Positions 11,181 to 22,954 of a stretch of 27,298 nt of DNA are shown here, one piece after another. The position numbers and the translations under genes are program-made. Origin of the DNA: Plantago elongata (taxonomy: Eukaryota; Streptophyta; Magnoliopsida; Lamiales; Plantaginaceae). The notes under the pieces were generated by a model that had not been told where the DNA came from, searched no databases, and saw only the letters and a list, made by a program, of their open reading frames with translations. The stretch is taken from NCBI GenBank assembly GCA_036897095.1, contig JAYMSP010001974.1:1-27298 (forward strand). The letters are read 5' to 3'. Numbering within the stretch: position 1 is the first letter of the stretch; the number at the start of each line of letters is the position of its first letter.

Positions 11181-12420
11181 AGAAATTGGTGGCCATATCT
11201 GCAGAACTTTGCAGCAAATTGATCCCTCTAATGGTGCCGTATCTCCCTAAATATCTTGAACTAGTGTGTGTATCGTAGTATGTACTATATTATGCCTACC
11301 ATCACACTAAAAAAACAAAGGCACTTGTCTATAGTCTTGTAAACTTTGATGTAGTAGGCGGTAAGCATGAAGTTGTATGATACCTGTTATTTTTCGTAAT
11401 AGATTGCTAAGTATTTTATGCGTACGAGTTTTTTGCACCAGCTGATCCTTGTACAGGGCATCTTTCCCTATCAACTTGTGCAAATTTCAATCCTCTTTTC
11501 AAATTGCGAGAATAGATTCGCCTGAACACCTGATATTTAACAAGGGGATGGCTAAGATTAGTACTATGTTTTGAAACCATTGAATCAATTTTAAATTTAA
11601 TCTTTAATATTCAAAATATCTTTAGGTTGAATTATTTACACATTCATTTTATGAATTTAACAATATATACCTAAAACAATTTCAAATAAATTCTTCATTT
11701 ATTAAGAAAAAATAACAGAGACAACTATATCATCATTTCAAAAAAAAAAAATTACTTTATTCTTTTCATCAGAACTCTAGTCAGTTGGTGGCGAGATTGA
11801 GAGCTTCCATGGCCATGGAGCTCGAGCTTCCATGGCCTCGTGGTAGCCATGTAAGCATCTAAAAGCTCAAATTGGAAGATTTTGTTATCGTAGTTTGGTG
11901 ACTTTGGCGGTGGTTTATGGTCGTAGTGATTATTGAAAAAAGGAAAGAGGATGTGGTGGTAAGTCTTGGTGGAGAGGATTAAATTTGGGATTTAAAATAT
12001 AAAGATATCATTAGGTGGCTGATTTTTTACAACTGTGTACATTCATATTTTAAAATTGTTAATCAATTATTTTTTTATGCTTAAATCGTATACTAATGTC
12101 AGTGTAGTACGACGGAGTACTACGATTAGCCTAGTCCATTTACAATCTCTAATAACTTCAAATTTTAAAAAACAAATGTCCAAATATTTAATTTGTTCAT
12201 ATCTTCGTACATCTTCCTCTACTCTGAAGCTTTCCATGGTTCAGAGCTTTCATGGTGGTGAAAGTTTTAGATCGGAGCTTGTATGAAATCTCCAAACTGG
12301 AGTTCTAGTGGAGGTTCTTATTTGAACTTTTCCAGAAGACCCTTAGATAAAGATCTTAAGACATACATTTAATATATTATATATTTATCCTAATTAAAAA
12401 ATAATTTTCATAAACACTCC
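11181..12420. other. spacer after the LRR gene, no gene seen
   Basis: AT-rich, with the LRR 3' UTR at its left end (through perhaps 11420). The only structured items are the near-palindrome at 11811-11837 and a related CTTTCCATGGTTCAGAGC stretch near 12228-12245. Short open frames here show no recognisable protein. Confidence 0.6.
11811..11837. repeat. 27-base near-perfect palindrome
   Basis: GGCCATGGAGCTCGAG at 11811-11826 is followed by CTTCCATGGCC to 11837. The two halves are reverse complements apart from a one-base slip. CCATGGCCATGG (11808-11819), itself palindromic, overlaps its left half. It is GC-rich within very AT-rich DNA. Confidence 0.7.
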
Positions 12421-12439
12421 AATCCAAGGGCCAGAAGGT

Positions 12440-12680
12440 GGGTCGAACAATATCAGTACGGCTCGGTATAAAATATACAAACCCTCAGCTCAAAACCCTA
12501 CCCCCTAAACATTTATTCTATCACTTTCTATCTATTCTTTCTCTCTCTAGTTCTATCACCATTGAAGGCTTGAAGCTAGCTCGCAAGTGAAATTCGTCAG
12601 AAATCAACCGTGAAAATCATCGATTCTTCTTCATAAATCGCAAAATTCGTGTAGAGAAAAAGTTAGATGTGTTTTAAACG
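12440..12680 (+). promoter_or_regulatory. promoter/leader-like segment without a gene
   Basis: TATAAAATA at 12467-12475 is followed by an A/C-rich stretch, a CTTTCTCTCTCTAG pyrimidine patch (about 12537-12550), and leader-like sequence. It resembles a plant promoter plus 5' UTR, but no open frame follows, only the degenerate tandem array. I infer the leader of a decayed transposon or a dead gene. Confidence 0.35.
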
Positions 12681-12939
12681 ATTTTTTTGTGATTTGGTTG
12701 AGAAATCATGCTAGATAGCTTCGAATCCACCTAGAATTAAAAAATCAAGTTTGAAAATTTGTAGATCTAGAATTATTCATCTATAATTTTCGTGTTTTTA
12801 TGGTAGCTAATTGTTATTGTTGTTTTTTATGCATTCATAAGGTATAATCGTCTTTGCATAAGGATCGGACAATGTTTTCAATCGAAATCTGACCTCAATA
12901 ATGCACTCAAATCTGAAAAAACAAAATATACAACGTATC

Positions 12940-14240
12940 CATGTTTTTTCGTATATGTTCCATATTCTCAACCATACAACCCATGTTCTCTGGAATATGT
13001 CCTATGTTTTTATTTAAAATTTGATTGTCGTTTTGTGCTTTATTTTTTAATAACATCATATTGAGTTCTATTTTTTTTTACTGTATTTCCCCATGTTCTT
13101 ACTTATATATATACTATCTTCTCATCAAGACACCCCATGTTCTTAACATTCCACTATATTCGCTCAAATAGTTGCTCACTCCATCTGAAAATATTGTTTG
13201 AAGCGTAGTACATGTTCTCTACAATTTTGCCTATGTGTTGTGTAATATTCACTGTATGTTATATGAAATAGTCGTTCTATATCCATATGAAAATTGTATG
13301 TGCAGTATACATAGGGGCGAAGCTGTGTGTATGATGGGTGGTAGCACCACCAATCCAAAAAAAATAGAAAAAATTCTACATGTATTTTTGGTGAAAATAT
13401 GAACATAGCACTATCCAAATTAGATAAAAATAGTATAAATATGATACTTTCGATATAATAAATATATTTATTGATGAATTTATTAATATTTTATCTTTAA
13501 AAAAAATTAAATTTCTTTGTCTTTATGCGTAGTGATAATTATTTTTAATTGAGCACCACCCCCCGTAAAATCCTGACTTCGCCCCTGAGTATACACCATG
13601 TTCTCTACTATTTAATTCATGTTTTCATCAGTTTGACCTATGATTACAATGTAATAGTTGATATGTTATTTTCATGACATTTCATGTTCTCTGCTATTTG
13701 ATCCATAATTCCTACCATTTGACCCATGACTACAATGTAGTTTTTGCTCTGTCATTATGAGAAATTTGTTTGCATGACATCCAATGTTCTCTGCCATTTG
13801 ATCCATATTTTTTGCAGTTTGACTCATGATAACAATATAGCTGTTGATCTATCATTATGAGTAGTTTGTGTGCATGACATTCTATGTTATGTGTTATTAG
13901 ATCCATGTTATATGCTATTTGATATGTCCGCGTGAATAATATTTTTGCGTTCGATGTCATATCAATTATATTTTGCTATGAAATAGTTGCTATGACTATA
14001 TGAAAATCATATTAGCAATGAAATCCATGTTATCTGCTATTTGAACCATATTTTTTTTAATCTGACCCATGATACCAGTGTAGTGGTTGTTCTGCCATCA
14101 TAAGGAATTTGTTTGCATGAAATTTAGTATTCCCTTCTATTTGATCGATGGTCCATATCATATGTTCCCACTAAAATCATGCATATTCTTACTAAAATCA
14201 CCCATGTTTCCTACTAAAATCATTTTCTTTTTCTTTTTAG
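12940..14240. repeat. degenerate tandem array of about 100-bp units
   Basis: A unit beginning ATGTTCTCTGCTATTTGATC and ending with a TTTGCATGACAT-type segment recurs with ATG at 13598, 13684, 13784, 13884 and 14027. Two of the spacings are exactly 100 bases. More diverged CCATGTTCT copies lie at about 12980, 13089, 13133 and 13210. From 14160 to 14230 a shorter unit (CATGTTCCTACTAAAATCA, about 27 bases) takes over. The array is interrupted by the hAT MITE. No protein is encoded. Confidence 0.75.
13304..13595. mobile_element. non-autonomous hAT-type MITE with 8-bp target duplication
   Basis: The element spans 13312-13587 (276 bp). Its ends are TAGGGGCGAAG and, in reverse complement, CAGGGGCGAAG: an 11-bp terminal inverted repeat differing only at the first base. 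AGTATACA occurs on both sides, at 13304-13311 and 13588-13595, a perfect 8-bp target-site duplication. The YAGGG terminus and 8-bp duplication are hAT hallmarks. There is no coding capacity. It is inserted in the degenerate tandem array, so it is younger than the array. Confidence 0.88.
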
Positions 14241-14459
14241 AGTCGTCAAAAGGATGGGACTACATATTCCGCACAAAAAGTTTGAATAAAAAAGTAGCGG
14301 AAAGTATTACTTGGAGGGAAACAATGTTCCATAAAAAATTATGGTCTTAAAGTCGGAGAAGTAAATATTAAGAATAATTTCGATTGTACTCAAACTTGTA
14401 TATATACAAGCGTATTGACGATTAAAATATTTCTACATTCAACGTTTCTATGTATTACT

Positions 14460-14640
14460 ATTAACATGTTAACAAATGTTGTCAACAATATATTCTATGT
14501 TCTCAACAATATTGTCTATGTTCAAATTAATAATGTCAACGTTGTTAGAGCATCAATTTCTATTAAAAAAATACATGTTCTTAATAATATCACCCATGTT
14601 CCCAAAAAAATCGCCTATGTTTCTAACATAGATCCGGATC
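14460..14640. repeat. second short-unit repeat block, TATGTTCTCAACAATATT type
   Basis: Units such as TCTATGTTCTCAACAATATT, GTCTATGTTCAAATTAATAA, CATGTTCTTAATAATATCACC and CATGTTCCCAAAAAAATCGCC recur about every 27 bases. It is related in theme to the 100-bp array just upstream and may be its other end. Confidence 0.5.
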
Positions 14641-14740
14641 GATCCGGACCTAAATTAGGGTTGGTTTGTTGGTCCGGCTCCGGATCCAAACCCGGGTCGG
14701 TCCAAATTAGTTGGTCGGATCCAATTCGGTTGCTTGATTG
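14630..14740. repeat. GGATCC/GGTCCGG-rich simple repeat
   Basis: Variants of GATCCGGATC, GGTCCGG and CGGATCC occur about eight times in this 110-base stretch, a local GC rise beside the tandem repeats. It encodes no recognisable protein. Confidence 0.5.
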
Positions 14741-14870
14741 GGGACCACTTAAATGTCATGTTTAGTTGTTTAATTGGTAAATTACAAATATGCCAGTCTG
14801 TATATTTAAAGATCGTTTGTTGTGAGACTTTATGAATTTGAAAAGTTTTAGAGTAATTAACAAAATAAAA

Positions 14871-14986
14871 TATACTCCCTCAGTCTCAATCCCATAAAAA
14901 TGTCTACTTTTACTATTTTTAACGTACTAATAGAGTTGTCCATTTACATTTCTCTGCCATTTCTTCTAAAGAACAGAGAAAGTATA
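14871..14986. mobile_element. Stowaway-like (Tc1/mariner) MITE, degenerate
   Basis: The left end TATACTCCCTCAGTCTCAAT is the well-known plant Stowaway terminus (CTCCCTCCGTCCC-type). The right end, read in reverse complement, is TATACTTTCTCTGTTCTTTA and matches at most positions. The ends lie about 115 bp apart with TA at each border. No coding capacity. Confidence 0.65.
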
Positions 14987-15099
14987 CATAGAAACCTGAA
15001 GTAAAAATAAAAACAGCATTATCACACTTTACTACACTTCATCTCTTCCAATCAAAACCTAAATAAAATTACATAACATCCTATCCGGTTATTCACTAC

Positions 15100-15731
15100 A
15101 CGAAAAAGGTGTTATTGAGACTCTCCTAAAGTTTTTCATGAATTATCATCACTGAAGGGAAAACCGCATTTACATGATTATTGATTATGATGAACTGCTG
15201 CTGTCTGATAAAGGACCCTCTTGCAGAAGACTGAAAACGCATGCTGCAATAAACTGGAACTCTGTAAATGTTGTTAAGAAACTGTGCAGTATGGCTGATA
15301 ATAATAAACAAGAAACAAGCACTCTTGTATGAATTGAAACCAGATCCATATAACTCATTGGATACTCATGTTCAGGACCAGAAATACTGTATACAATCGC
15401 CATATATCAAAAGGCTGATATGTCTTGGCAATAATAAATAAAAAGGTCTGCACATAATTTTACACAACACTCACTCTGTCACTCTCTGGTGTGATGTCTC
15501 AAACATCTTTCTCAATCACCAACACTTCACAAACACAAAAAGAAAATCCAAAAGCCTCTAAACTTCAAGGAATTAAATGAAAAACCAATTCTTGAAGAAA
15601 CCAACCATGTTAAATAAAAGCAATACACAACCACAAACCCAGTACTGCCAATAAAAAAAAGGAATAATCCTGATGAGATGTACAGGAGGATGGACTAAGA
15701 AAACAAGCCATTTTCTCTTGATTTTGCACTC
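15100..15731 (-). other. probable 3' UTR / downstream region of the acidic protein gene
   Basis: This stretch directly downstream of the stop has higher GC than the spacer beyond it. It carries short open frames with no recognisable protein. I see no clear polyadenylation signal on the minus strand, so the transcript end is not placed. Confidence 0.35.
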
Positions 15732-18700
15732 TTACTCTTTATCAGAATCACTCGAACTTGAATCAGAGCTTGAACTGGAGCTGGAGCTAGATCCAGCGCT
15801 TTTAGAAACTTTACCTTTTCCTTTAGAGGTTTTGGTTGAATGCGAGTCTTTATGTTCTTTTACCTCATGATCGACGCTGATTTCTTTTACTACATTTGAC
15901 TCGGGCTCAGAAGAATCCACTCTGCCAGCGTTAATTTGTACTGATCCAACAATCGGACTCGCCTCCAGCTGATTCTCTGTACTATCGTTCAACACCTTTT
16001 CTGGTTGCACACTTGTCCCTATAGATGGATTGGATTCTGCAACAGGCATGTCTGTAGAGGTTTCATGTATTTCTCTGGGCTCAACCACTTGCTTATCCAA
16101 ACTAGATTCCCCAGTTGAGCAAACTTTAACAACTGGTGTTTCTTGATTGGTGTCTACAAGAATTGAAGTCCCATGCTCCATTTGACCCTCGGAATTCCGG
16201 GCTATACTTTCTTCAATTGCCAGCTCAACCTGGGCTGTCTCAGAAAGATCAGATATTTCATGCTCTTTTACTGTTTCCCTAATAACTCTCTCTGCTTGGA
16301 CTGGTTCCAAGTCCGAAAATTTATCATGGTCCACTACTGTTTCTTTGATAACCAGCTCTGCTTGGATTGACCCTGAAACATCAGATTTCTCAGGATCAAT
16401 TTTGGTCTGTTCAATTACCACTTCTGCTCGTGGTCGCTCCAAAACAACAGATTTCTCAATCTCATTATCAGTATTTTGCCCGGATTGCAACCCAATATCT
16501 TCAGATTCACCTCGACTTGGTAGCTCACTACTTTCGGCTCCTGATGCCCCAGTTTCAGCATTATGAATAACACCTTCAGCTTCACGTATCCCATAATCAC
16601 CAGCTTCATGAATGTCATTTAGCACAGGATAAACGACAGAGGCTTCATTTTCCGTGGAACTAATATCATCATCAGAGCTACCCTGGCCAGGAGAATCCTG
16701 CCCGTCTCTTTCATTATACTCCTTACCCGATATATCAATGTGCTCAGCAATGCATCTTTCAGATGTTCGTATCTCCGAAATATTTTCCATGTCTTCATAC
16801 ACATCCATCTCCTCTCTCAAATTGGTTGAATCAATTATCTGTTCTGTTGTCGTCACTTCAACAGAACTATTCTCGACAACTGCCCCAGCACTAGTTTTTG
16901 CATGAAGTGCCAGAGAAGAGCTTTCTCCAACAGAATCTACCATTTTCTCAGACTCATCTGAGCCGGATCCCCATTGCTTGACACTAAAGTCACAAACACT
17001 GTCTAATTCAGACAACATTCCTTCATCAATTTCCTTTATCTCATCTACTTCTTCAACTGCTGCCAGGAGATCAGCATGAGGACTAGCTGTGTCAGATGTA
17101 GATGGAAGTGAAATAAAGTCGGGACTTAATGGAGAGTTGGCATTTGATAACATGTCTTGGTCAAGCTCTTGGACCTCGGGCATGTTCACTTCTTGAATTG
17201 TTCGAAGATTACTTGAGGACTCAACCACTGGATTGGGTGCCTGCATAGAGAATTACGAACAAAATAAGTTTTTCCAATTGCTTCCTCGTGGGTACAGAAA
17301 TTGCAATGCACAGAATGTGTGTTGAGCCCTGGGATGCAGTCAAGTGTCGTATTAACTATGAAATACCGCACAACACCCCAACATTTTTCGAATGCATGAT
17401 TTACATCCAATGTTAAAAATGAGACTGCTCCTGTGATGTTTCGGGGAAACTGCTATCGGCTTCAGTTTGTCACAAAAAAGTAAAATTTTAATAATATGAT
17501 GAGTGTCACATAATGAACAAGAAGTACTACTGGAGGAGCCACAAACAATTGGTAAAATTACGGAAACTATAAGAGAGAACATTCTTGAATTTACAATACG
17601 AATTAGCTAGGTCATGATAACAAGTAATTTCTTTAAACGCTATTCAGTTCCTGAGATGAGTTCTCTCCTACTCAAAAAATTACATTTCAAGTAATAAGAA
17701 GCAAATAATTTTAACACACAAATGATGAGCTATGTTTTCTTTCCAAGTTATGGCTGAGAGAGCCAAATTTCAAGACATGTATAATGTCATATCTACATTT
17801 TCATCTGCTTGCCTCCTTATGATTTAGTATAAAGAGTGCAGAGTAGCATGACATAAGTGACTATTTTCGATATTTATCAAAACAGTGCTTCATATGGTTA
17901 AGAATTTATCACTCAAGAAAAACATGGACTCAAAGCACCTCTGCTTCTTACCCCGCAAAGAACAAGTTAAAAAACAAAAATTAGCTAGAGTATGTTAACT
18001 TTCATATACCTGCACTACATTGCAATTTTTGAAAAATGGCTGGTGCATCGGCTTATCGTAAAAGAAAGTGCTAGCATGTACATCGGCAGTAGTAGGTGTC
18101 AGACTCAGCTTCTCATGTGCCTCGAGATAGACATCAGAATCAGAATTCGGAGACTGGACGTTGTCCATAGTATTTTCCTCAACTGAATATTTGGAAGTCA
18201 ATTGGCTTGTAGATGCATGTGCACTGACCTCACCCAAATCAACTTCCCTGGAAATGACAGAATGCTTATCTTCCACAGAGCGGGATAAATTCTGTACTTC
18301 AGGAGACTCAACCACATCATGAATATCTTTATCAGAATCAGAACGTGAGCTGGGAACCTCTCTGTGCATTTGCAGATTTATGAGATTTTCCCCGAGAGAA
18401 TGGGCTAAATTCTGATCTTCAGAGGATTCGACCACATCATGAATATATGCATCAGAACTCAAGTTTGGAATTTCTCCATGTATCTGCCTATTTATGATAT
18501 TTCCCCCGACAGAATGGACTAAATTCTGATCTCCAGAGGACTCGACCACATCACGAATATCTTCATCAGAACTTGAGCTGAGAACTTCTCTGTGTATCTG
18601 CTGATTCATAAGATGTTCCACAACAGAATGAGCTAAATCCTGATCTTCAGAAGACCCGACCACATCACTAATATTGTGGTGCGAGGACTCAGGTAACATC

Positions 18701-21045
18701 TGTGTGCTAGCAATATCCTCCGGACTACTACTTTCAGATTCTCTTTCAACAGAAGGTACCATCCTCTTGACCAACACAGGCGGCAACGAAAGATCAGATT
18801 CAACATGCACGGTAGAAGAAATGGACGATGATGAAAAAGTCTTTCTTATTGCTGGTGGGCTAGCATCATAAACCGGCTCCCTATGTAGGACTTCATCAAC
18901 CACAGTACTAGTAATCCTCAATTCTGTACTCGATTGAGTTGAGATGCTAGGCACTTCTACACTGGCGTCTCTTCTTATGTCTTCCGCATCGGTGAAGACC
19001 CTTTCACTCACTTCTGATAAAGACGAAGAACTTGAATCTCTACTGTATGTCCTTTCAACATCTTCAGAATTCGAATGATATCCACTAGCCTGGAATTCTC
19101 CTCCCAAAGACTCTTTTTCTTGTTCTTCGTCTTCTGAAGATTGGCTTCCATGACCAACATTCTCGGAAACATGAGCTATATCTGAAATAAGCTCAGTTTC
19201 TTGTAATTCATCTTCTTCAGTAACTTCTTCCCTATTGGAACTCATACCATGTTCTGCTGGTGGGCTCTCTTCGGCGACTTGTTTCACACTGGGAAGCAAC
19301 TCGAGCTCTGGCTCACTGTCTTCATCTGGTAGCTTTCTTTCTTCAAGATCCTCAACTGAACCAAGTGATTCAGTTTCAGGAACGGAGCTCACCTTAGAGT
19401 CACTGAGTTCACTTGATTGCCTCTGAAATAGTGAATAACTAGATTCGTCCGGGGCCATTCTCTCCGGAACAAAGTAAGGTCGAAATCTGACGTCTAGCCT
19501 CTCTTGCCTGCCAGGTGCAAAAATTGAGGGTCCCACATTGAAACTTTCATGTCTCCTAAAGATTGGTTCTCTTGGTTGAAACGGGTCCCTTTGTTGAAAC
19601 GGTTCCCTTGGTTGGAATGTAGTAAAATCCTCCTGAAGTTCGTCTCCCACTAGATTGGGCTTTTCTTCACTTGAGTCATAAGGAATATCAAAAGGGTTCC
19701 GCCTCGGTAATAAAATTGAAGGAGCAGAACCGGGAATCGGAGGTAGATCAGAGTTGTCATAAGAATCGTGAGAGGCATCAAAGGGGTTTTGCCTGCTAGT
19801 CGAAATGGGAGCAATGTTGAAAGGAAAATCAGTGCTCTCCAAGTCTATCAAGTTTCTTTCTGGCACCATGCTCATATTCTTCCTGGCTCTACGTCTCAAA
19901 ATCAAATTCTCCAACCGTTGGTTTCTTTCTAACTCAGAACTTCCAAGATCCATGAGATTCTTTTGGTCCTCTTCAGTCCATGTAATGGCAGACTTTGTCT
20001 GCTCTTCCTTATCTCCCTCTACATCTTGTTCATCTTCACCATCTTCATTTTCATCCTCCCCAATTTCTGACTCCTCATCGTTTTCTGTATCTTCATCAGA
20101 CTCATGACTACTGGATCTCGAAGAAATTTCAGATGCTGCATCAGATCCATAAGCAGATGTAGGAACAGGCTGCGGAGCATCTTCGTCCAGAAGTGGGTGA
20201 AGTTCATCAAGCATTGGCATTATATCTGCCATTGAAGCGTCTGGAGAAGAACTCTCTGCCCGATCTGACCCAGAATCCAAACCCTCATCGTCTTCCATAT
20301 CTTCATAAACATCTTCCCCCTCCTCATCCCGATCTTCAATTCGTTTCCAAGGAGAACGAGGTGGAGAATCCAATGAAGCCACATTCACCCTCTCAGAATC
20401 AAAAGAACCCCCCTCTGACCTCTCATCATCTGAATCAACACATTCATCATTCCTCTCAGGGGGGATTGAAGAATAATGATTCTCCATGATTTCAACATCA
20501 CTAAGTCTCCCATCGTACCATTCAGCATTCTCCTTGTATCTCGCTTCACCAAACTCCCGGCTATCTCTCCAAACTTCACCATCCCCTAGATCCTTCTCAC
20601 TAGATCTCTCCTCCACAACTAAACCACTATCATCCGAAGTAAAACCTCCACGAACTTCACTAAATTTATCGTGATCCTCACTCAACTGCTCATCCCTCTC
20701 CTTACTTTCCTCACGATATCCCTTCACATAATAGGTATCATTCCCATGGACATGGATGGAATCTCCAGACACCCCAGTCTTCAAAGATGCAGCATCACGT
20801 AAACTCTTATCTTCTAATTCGATCTCAGGCAAATTCACTTGCCCAAAGCTCAAAAGGGTGCCAAGCAACAGAGCAGTGCATACAAGGACAGGAGAAGCAG
20901 ACACCAACAACGAAAACAAAAACGGGGATGATCTGTACAGATATATCAAGAAACACACAAAACCCACAAGGAACGGATGACTGCAAACTGATTTAAAACA
21001 CCTTCGAAAACTCACACTTCTCATCTTAACTCCAATATCACCCAT
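15732..21045 (-). CDS. large acidic two-helix membrane protein (At5g17910-like), two coding exons
   Basis: Coding exons 21045-18010 and 17240-15732 join in phase 0 across a GT-AG intron (18009-17241) to give 1514 aa. Residues 23-37 and 42-66 are hydrophobic (HPFLVGFVCFLIYLY and a longer segment ending LLLGTLLSFG), two helices that probably anchor the protein. The rest is acidic and low complexity: DVYEDMEDDEG (about 245), an E/D run at about 312-348, two RNPFD/QNPFD motifs (about 420 and 450), REPF/RDPF repeats (475-500), a four-copy repeat at about 790-920, a 22-residue repeat at about 1275-1345, and a C-terminal GKGK plus S9DS4DSDKE tail. The overall plan matches Arabidopsis At5g17910, annotated only as 'cardiomyopathy-associated' or dentin-like; no biochemical function is known to me. 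The ATG at 21045 is chosen because the upstream in-frame ATG (21108) lies in a 5' UTR intron. Confidence 0.88.
16240..16450 (-). repeat. 22-residue repeat in exon 2 of the acidic protein
   Basis: Successive segments AEVVIEQTKIDPEKSDVS, AELVIKETVVDHDKFSDL, AERVIRETVKEHEISDL and VELAIEESIA align with a period of about 22 residues (66 bases). It is separate from the longer repeat in exon 1. Confidence 0.8.
18290..18680 (-). repeat. four-copy tandem repeat inside the acidic protein gene
   Basis: The GACCACATCA-type segment recurs at about 18310, 18429, 18543 and 18657, a period of roughly 114-120 bases. In protein it is D(I)xDVVESSEDQNLAHSV followed by a variable MNQQIHREV and SSSSD segment, about 38-40 residues per unit. 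Copies are diverged but in frame, so they are retained in the coding sequence. Confidence 0.85.
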
Positions 21046-21410
21046 AAAGTAACTTTCCCTTGAAATCTGCCATATCATACATTTCACAAATATCCCAATT
21101 ACAATCATAATTAGATCAACAAAATTTCAAGACAAGTAACAAGATTAGCCAAGAACTCACCTTTATGAATAGAATTATGCAAAATGATGTCAAAGAATCC
21201 GATTGCGATCCAATCACTACCTGAAACACACAAGACAGATGCAAATAAGAATAACCAGAAAACAATCCGAACCAAAAGGAGGAAGAATTAGGTAAGGGTT
21301 AACTATACCAGCTTCTTGCAAGCGGATCAAACCGCAACAAGGTTTAATACAAATTACAGCTTTACACTCAGTTTCTTGCTCATAATTCAACAAACATATC
21401 GGTATTTATA
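21046..21410 (-). promoter_or_regulatory. spliced 5' UTR and core promoter of the acidic protein gene
   Basis: Read on the minus strand, TATAAATA at 21410-21403 would set transcription start near 21375. Plausible non-coding exons are about 21375-21309, then up to 21161, then 21066 into the ATG at 21045. The introns have GTATAG...TTTCAG and GTGAGT...GGCAG ends (last intron 21160-21067). Two introns in a 5' UTR are unusual but each site fits consensus. Confidence 0.55.
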
Positions 21411-21419
21411 CATGTACGT

Positions 21420-22950
21420 ACTAAAGGAATGAAATCTTCTTTGCGAAAAGAGGCATAGGGATTAGATTACACAAGAAATGTCAAAAAAAAAAAAAAAAAG
21501 TGCATCCTTCTCTCTCTTTTTGCTGTTCTTTATTTTCTATTCAAAAGTGCCGTAATCCATTCTGGTAATTATTTCTTTTAATTATTACTAATTCTTAATT
21601 ACAATGATTAATCTTATCCGCAAGATTATGTTTTGATGATTGCATCTGATGGTTCGTGATTGAGGGATTAGATTAATGGAGTGAGGTTGTGTACATTGGA
21701 TTGGAATATCGACGTGAAATAGAATAGTGTTTTGTGTGATTGTGGAGAGTAGTGAGGGAGATGTTATTGTAATATTTTGAGCTTAGATTAAATTGCTTAA
21801 TCTCACCAGCTTTTAATTTGGTAAGCACAAGATTGGACCACATACTTTTCCAGATTGTTGTGTCTAAAGTGTAATTTAAGGAAAATTTTATCATGTCTTA
21901 CTCTTTTAGGAATAATAAACTAGTTGCCACACACAAATCCACCTCATAAAATAACTTTTTGATGTAGATTATGAACATGATAAAACGCATAAAATCTGAT
22001 AGCAACATCGAAATTCAAAATATATAATAAAGAAAATGTCTTACACGTAAAATATAAATTTTATAATTGACCACAGTGATTCATCATAATTTTAAACTTT
22101 TGAATAATAATTTTATTTCATACACTTTTAATGCATCTTTTTCAAGATAAACCACGAGATTATCATTAATTTATTCGTCACCCATTCTATTTAAATTGAT
22201 TCTTTAAAATGTTCATAGAAAAAATTATTTCTACTGTAATAGTTGCAGCCGATAAAATCATAAAATCAAATTCAACAAAATCTGATTAAAAGGACTTGAA
22301 GCTATATATTTTAATCAATTTATAATTAATCCATGTAACGAGCAACATCATTACTTGAAAAGTAAAGAAAATAATTGTACAATTAAATGATGCACAATTT
22401 CATTCACTACATACGCTCAAAGCCAGCAACAAAAAATCAATCTTAATGGGCTCAATTTAAGGATCTCAATTGAGACCTCTTGAGCATGAATGGTTCGTCA
22501 CTGAATATGGATTTATGAGACTATTATCACTTTGAAAAAGTTTTTCATCCATATAGTATTGTTGATTGGCAAATACAAGCCTCAAGAGATTAGCCTTTAA
22601 GAATTTAATAAAATAATTTAAAATATTACTAGACGTCTTGCACGTTAAAAAACTTATCATGAAAATAATTGATCTTTTAACATGAAAATAATTGATACTA
22701 ATTTTCTGGATAAATATGTAGTGGAAGTATAAAATATGTCTTGCAACATTATACATCAGAAAATCACGAAACATGAAATGGTAATAATTTGGTATATTCA
22801 GTCCATTCATGGAGAATCCATGTACATAACACTTAAAATAGAGCGTTGAGAATCCTTTAAGTACATAAAGCATGAAATAATAGGACTAGGAATTCTTCTT
22901 TCGGGAGAAAAATAAAATCACTGCCTATGTGTTTGTGTTTCAGAGTACGG
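21420..22950. other. AT-rich spacer, no gene seen
   Basis: Contains the upstream flank of the acidic protein gene, a 17-base A run at 21483-21499 and then very AT-rich DNA. The longest open frame (22466-22873, minus) has no recognisable composition or motif and is best taken as chance in AT-rich sequence. Confidence 0.6.
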
Positions 22951-22954
22951 TGTT

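Noticed and set aside
14087-14350. Possible exon after the pyrimidine tract ending TTTTTAG at 14240
   Set aside because: The acceptor-like sequence is followed by an open frame of under 40 codons with no recognisable similarity, and no partner exon is evident in the repeat array upstream.
15126-15403. Short minus-strand open frames downstream of the acidic protein gene
   Set aside because: They lack recognisable motifs and are more easily explained as 3' UTR or flanking sequence.
22466-22873. 135-residue minus-strand open frame
   Set aside because: Composition follows the AT-rich DNA, with no motif, no splice context and no promoter-like sequence; probably chance.
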